Source: WHSV01 sp050694055
GTDB taxonomy: Bacteria; Actinomycetota; CADDZG01; WHSQ01
Direction: 5' to 3'
Assembly: GCA_050694055.1 (NCBI GenBank)
Contig: JBOGWX010000053.1
Location: 62,001-126,000, forward strand
Length of the DNA stretch: 64,000 bases
How positions within the stretch are numbered: the first letter of the stretch is position 1; the number at the start of each line of letters is the position of its first letter. Position numbers and translations under genes: made by a program. The notes beneath the pieces are model-generated. The model made no database searches and was not told the origin of the DNA. It saw only the letters and a list, made by a program, of their open reading frames with translations. Positions 61,495 through 64,000 of this stretch are shown here, one piece after another.

Positions 61495-61560
61495 TTCGCC
61501 GTTCTCCTATTCAACTTGGGTGGCTTTCCGTCCAGTCGCGCAGAGGATCGATGAAGCGCT

Positions 61561-62283
61561 CTAGCCGGGCCACGCCACTTGGAACAGGACGGCTCCCAGA
61601 ATGCCTCCCACTATCGGCGCCACCACCGGCAGCCATGCATAGCCCCAATCCGAGTCGCCCTTGCCGGCGATCGGCAGCACCTGATGCGCGATGCGAGGGC
61701 CGAGATCCCGAGCCGGGTTGATCGCGTACCCGGTGGGACCACCGAGCGACAGACCGATCGATAGAACCAGCAGACCGACGAGCAGCGGAGTGAGTCCCGC
61801 CTCGATCGATGCGGCATTGTCCTGGTAGGTAAGGGCCAGGACACCGAGCAGCAGCATCGCGGTGCCGATGACCTCGGTGACGAAGTTCATTTTCGGGTTG
61901 CGAATGGCGGGACCGGTCGAGAAAACACCGAGCTTGAGGCCGGGGTCCTCGGTCTCGGCCCAGTGCGGCAGGTACGCGAGCCACACGAGCACTGCCCCGA
62001 GGAACGCCCCCGTGAACTGACCGGAGAGGTACAGCGGGACGTCGCCCCAGCCGACTGATCCGATCGAGGCGAGGCCGATGGTCACGGCGGGGTTGATGTG
62101 GGCCCCGCTGAAGGATCCGACCGTGTACACCGCGATCGCAACCGCCATGCCCCAACCAAAGGTGATGGTGATCCAACCTGCATTCTGGGCTTTGGATTTG
62201 TTCAGCAGTACCGCTGCCACCACACCGTCACCCAGAAGTACCAGGATGCCGGTCCCAATGAGCTCAGCAGTAAACGTGTTCAT
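61561..62283 (-). CDS. glpF: Glycerol facilitator (aquaglyceroporin)
   Basis: 240 residues, six membrane helices. The two NPA boxes are SGAHINPAVTIGL and TGYAINPARDLGPR; the Asp after the second (NPARD) marks glycerol-conducting members over pure aquaporins. GGGAAGGGGGAGC precedes the ATG. First gene of glpF-dhaK-dhaL-glpK. A 311-bp upstream region likely carries control sites. Confidence 0.96.
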   Translation of the reverse strand: MNTFTAELIGTGILVLLGDGVVAAVLLNKSKAQNAGWITITFGWGMAVAIAVYTVGSFSGAHINPAVTIGLASIGSVGWGDVPLYLSGQFTGAFLGAVLVWLAYLPHWAETEDPGLKLGVFSTGPAIRNPKMNFVTEVIGTAMLLLGVLALTYQDNAASIEAGLTPLLVGLLVLSIGLSLGGPTGYAINPARDLGPRIAHQVLPIAGKGDSDWGYAWLPVVAPIVGGILGAVLFQVAWPG

Positions 62284-62594
62284 GCTCCCCCTTCCCGAGG
62301 CGTGAACCTTCCGATACAGCTCCGACCAACAACCTCAGCCCTTCGGAGGAGCAATGCTGTGCGGCCGGCCAAACTGGTCCGGCATCTCTGCGCGACCCAG
62401 TCGAGCCTGCCCCCCGAATGGCGTCGACCCTCTGGTCTGACTTCAACTCTCAGGGGGAAAAAAGTCAAGCAAAGATTCTCAACCGACTTCAATCAGTCGG
62501 ACCGATCAGAACCCAGGCGTCTGTCGCGAATTAGGACCTATGCCCGCGACTGCGGACAGCTTGCGCGCGGTTCCCGCCGGGAGTAACCGCACAA
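62284..62594. other. glpF upstream region with inverted repeat
   Basis: 311 bp without a recognisable gene. CCGACT-TCAATC-AGTCGG (62483-62500) is a 6-bp inverted repeat. ACTTCAA occurs twice (62441-62450 region and within the repeat). On the minus strand TTGACTTTTTTCCCCC follows the repeat and may include a -35 box; no clear -10 is seen. A candidate glycerol-responsive control region; no glpR gene is adjacent. Confidence 0.4.
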
Positions 62595-63287
62595 CTACGC
62601 TGAGGGTCTCCATTCCTCACGCATCTCGAGCATGGCCGCCTGGATGCGGTGGCTCAACGCCCGGTGGTGCTCACCCGGCAACGGGTGGAGGGGCGCGCCG
62701 AAGCGCACGGACACCGGATGCCTGCGCGGCCAGCCTCGGCCAACCGGCATCGCCTCGTAGGTGCCGCTGACATAGATGGGGACGATCGGGAGATCGTTGG
62801 CTATCGCCATGAAAGCTGCTCCGGGCTTGAGTTGAGCCAACTGTCCGTCGCGCGAGCGCGTCCCCTCGGGGTACAGAAGCAGGTTCCACCGGTCGCTCAC
62901 CAACCGGTCGATTCGGTCCGCCGTGGTCTTCGACACGCCGCCCTTGCGTTCGATCGGCACGGTCGCGAACGACAGCGTCACGAGCCCTGCGACGAAGCGG
63001 TTCTGATAGAAGTAGTCGGCCGCCGCGATGGTGGCGGTGTGCTGGCGCCAGGGACGCGGCAGAGCTCTGAGGATGCTCGGCGTGTCGAGGTGGCTCGAGT
63101 GATTGGCCACGAACACCACCGGCGGCTCGAGGGTGTCGAACAGCTCGTTGCCGAGCGTGATGGGCTTGGTGTAGTGGTCGATGATCGGGCCGAGCGTGTA
63201 GCACACGATGATCTCGCGCGCCACGCCGGCTGCTGGCGTTCTCGCCCACGACGTATCAAACTGCTCGCCCTTACGACCCATGTTCAC
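62595..63287 (-). CDS. PlsC-type 1-acylglycerol-3-phosphate O-acyltransferase
   Basis: 230 residues. VFVANHSSHLDTPSILRALP gives NHx4D, LLLYPEGTRSRDGQLAQLKP gives the PEGTR substrate motif, and IVPIYVSGTYEAMP the third block. Adds the second acyl chain to lysophosphatidate or a similar acceptor at the membrane. A second PlsC-like gene lies 76 bp upstream. No lipid-specific residue identifies the substrate. Confidence 0.88.
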   Translation of the reverse strand: MNMGRKGEQFDTSWARTPAAGVAREIIVCYTLGPIIDHYTKPITLGNELFDTLEPPVVFVANHSSHLDTPSILRALPRPWRQHTATIAAADYFYQNRFVAGLVTLSFATVPIERKGGVSKTTADRIDRLVSDRWNLLLYPEGTRSRDGQLAQLKPGAAFMAIANDLPIVPIYVSGTYEAMPVGRGWPRRHPVSVRFGAPLHPLPGEHHRALSHRIQAAMLEMREEWRPSA

Positions 63288-63363
63288 GACCCTCTGAAGT
63301 AGTGCTGCCTGCCCTAACCCGTGCCCGGCAGTGTACTCCCCGTTCCCAAAAGTAGCCTCGAAC

Positions 63364-64000
63364 TCAGCGCTCGAAGCCCGAGCTGCGGGTACGGGGGCGG
63401 CGGCGATCGGGAATCAGCGGTTTGAGGCTCGCCACCAGCCCGGCTATGCGATCGGTGATGTCGGTACCCGCAGGGATCCAGTCGTCCGCGTTGTGCGCGT
63501 CTCCCTCGTAGGTGACGGGCTCGCCGAAGCGGACGGCCAGCTCCTGACCGAACTTCCAGTTGTTCTTGAAGTTCTTGGGCCACACGTTGGCCGTTCCCCA
63601 GACCCCGCAGGGGATCACCGGCGCGCCCGAGCGTAGTGCGAGGCGAGGGGCGCCGGTCTTCGACGGCTGGGGCCGGAGGTCGGGATCGGAGGTCACCGTT
63701 CCCTCCGGAAAGATGCAGACCACCTCATCTCGTTCGAGCGCCTGGTAGGCATGCTCCAGTGCAGCCACTGCGTTGCGCGTCCCGCGCTGGACTTCGATCT
63801 GTCCGCAGCCTCGCAGAATCCACGCGATCCTCCGATCGTTCATCAACTCGGACTTTGCGAGGAAGCGGGGACGGCGCCTCGCCTTCACAACCCCGTACGC
63901 GACCGCGAGTGGATCGAGGTAGGCGATGTGATTGGCCGCGATGATCGCCGGGCCCCTATCGGGAATGTGCTCGAGTCCCTCGAGATGCCATCGAAACCAC
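63364..64000 (-). CDS. PlsC-type acyltransferase, N-terminus beyond the window
   Basis: The frame is open to the right edge: 211 codons plus stop are visible. The visible N-terminal part reads GPAIIAANHIAYLDPLAVAY (NHx4D). The glycerolipid block is VVCIFPEGTVTSDPDLRPQP (PEGT) and the third block is VIPCGVWGTANVWPKNFK. The C-terminus is Arg-rich. Probably the second of a tandem acyltransferase pair for phosphatidate synthesis. Confidence 0.87.
   Translation of the reverse strand, partial: WFRWHLEGLEHIPDRGPAIIAANHIAYLDPLAVAYGVVKARRRPRFLAKSELMNDRRIAWILRGCGQIEVQRGTRNAVAALEHAYQALERDEVVCIFPEGTVTSDPDLRPQPSKTGAPRLALRSGAPVIPCGVWGTANVWPKNFKNNWKFGQELAVRFGEPVTYEGDAHNADDWIPAGTDITDRIAGLVASLKPLIPDRRRPRTRSSGFER

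Overview
The window is about 64 kb of G+C-rich DNA from an Actinomycetota (actinobacterial) chromosome. Several things point there: the uvrC-rapZ-yvcK-gap-pgk-tpiA block, an mce operon, a SepIVA/DivIVA-like gene beside the DUF177-rpmF-rnc cluster, DUF3618 and DUF1469 membrane proteins, a BlaI/M56 pair and a class III cyclase fused to a STAND ATPase. Missing or altered hallmark genes (no whiA after yvcK, an SMC without an obvious hinge, ApgM as mutase) suggest a deep-branching class rather than Streptomyces or Mycobacterium. The exact taxon cannot be read from the sequence. Most genes lie on the minus strand.

Layout. 1-0.96 kb: start of a truncated secreted DNRLRE/RHS-type protein. 1.4-5.1 kb: a cyclase-STAND-TPR signalling protein and a cyclic-nucleotide-binding partner. 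5.3 kb: tRNA-Leu(GAG). 5.4-9.3 kb: a solute-binding lipoprotein, secG and a BlaI/M56 pair. 9.3-17.5 kb: a glycolysis block (gap, pgk, tpiA, apgM) behind uvrC, rapZ and yvcK. 17.8-25.2 kb: six translationally coupled mce genes; the last carries an M23 peptidoglycan endopeptidase domain, and no YrbE permease or ATPase is adjacent. 25.3-34 kb: a secreted unknown protein, then trmD, rimM, khpA, rpsP, ffh, ftsY and smc. 34.3-38.7 kb: a frameshifted sulfatase, an acylphosphatase-like protein and a MutM-like protein that both lack catalytic residues, then rnc, rpmF and DUF177. 38.9-43.4 kb: sepIVA-like, coaD, rsmD, recG and the divergent rpmB. 43.4-48.3 kb: three membrane proteins on the plus strand, then thiD, thiL and pckA on the minus strand. 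48.5-49.5 kb: a stand-alone AsnC-type ligand-binding domain and two small acidic proteins built from 18-19-residue F-x-x-G-Q-E repeats. 49.5-62.3 kb: a glycerol/dihydroxyacetone catabolic region. 62.6-64 kb: two PlsC-type acyltransferases, the second cut by the window edge.

How the genes work together. In the glycerol region GlpF imports glycerol, GlpK makes glycerol-3-phosphate, and GlpABC oxidises it to dihydroxyacetone phosphate with quinone reduction. DhaK and DhaL phosphorylate dihydroxyacetone with phosphate passed from PEP by one EIIA-HPr-EI fusion protein. PgsA and the PlsC enzymes use glycerol-3-phosphate for phospholipids. The triose phosphates enter the tpiA-gap-pgk-apgM block, and pckA provides the gluconeogenic entry. 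Genes are tightly packed with 4-bp ATGA, GTGA, TTGA and probably CTGA overlaps, so translational coupling is widespread. rimM and coaD appear to start at CTG.

The points most worth following up are the SMC without a clear hinge, the Mce-M23 fusion, the F-x-x-G-Q-E repeat proteins, the degenerate AcyP/MutM pair, a 20-bp palindrome present three times near ribosomal-protein genes, and the absence of whiA from its usual place. No CRISPR array, insertion sequence or prophage was seen.
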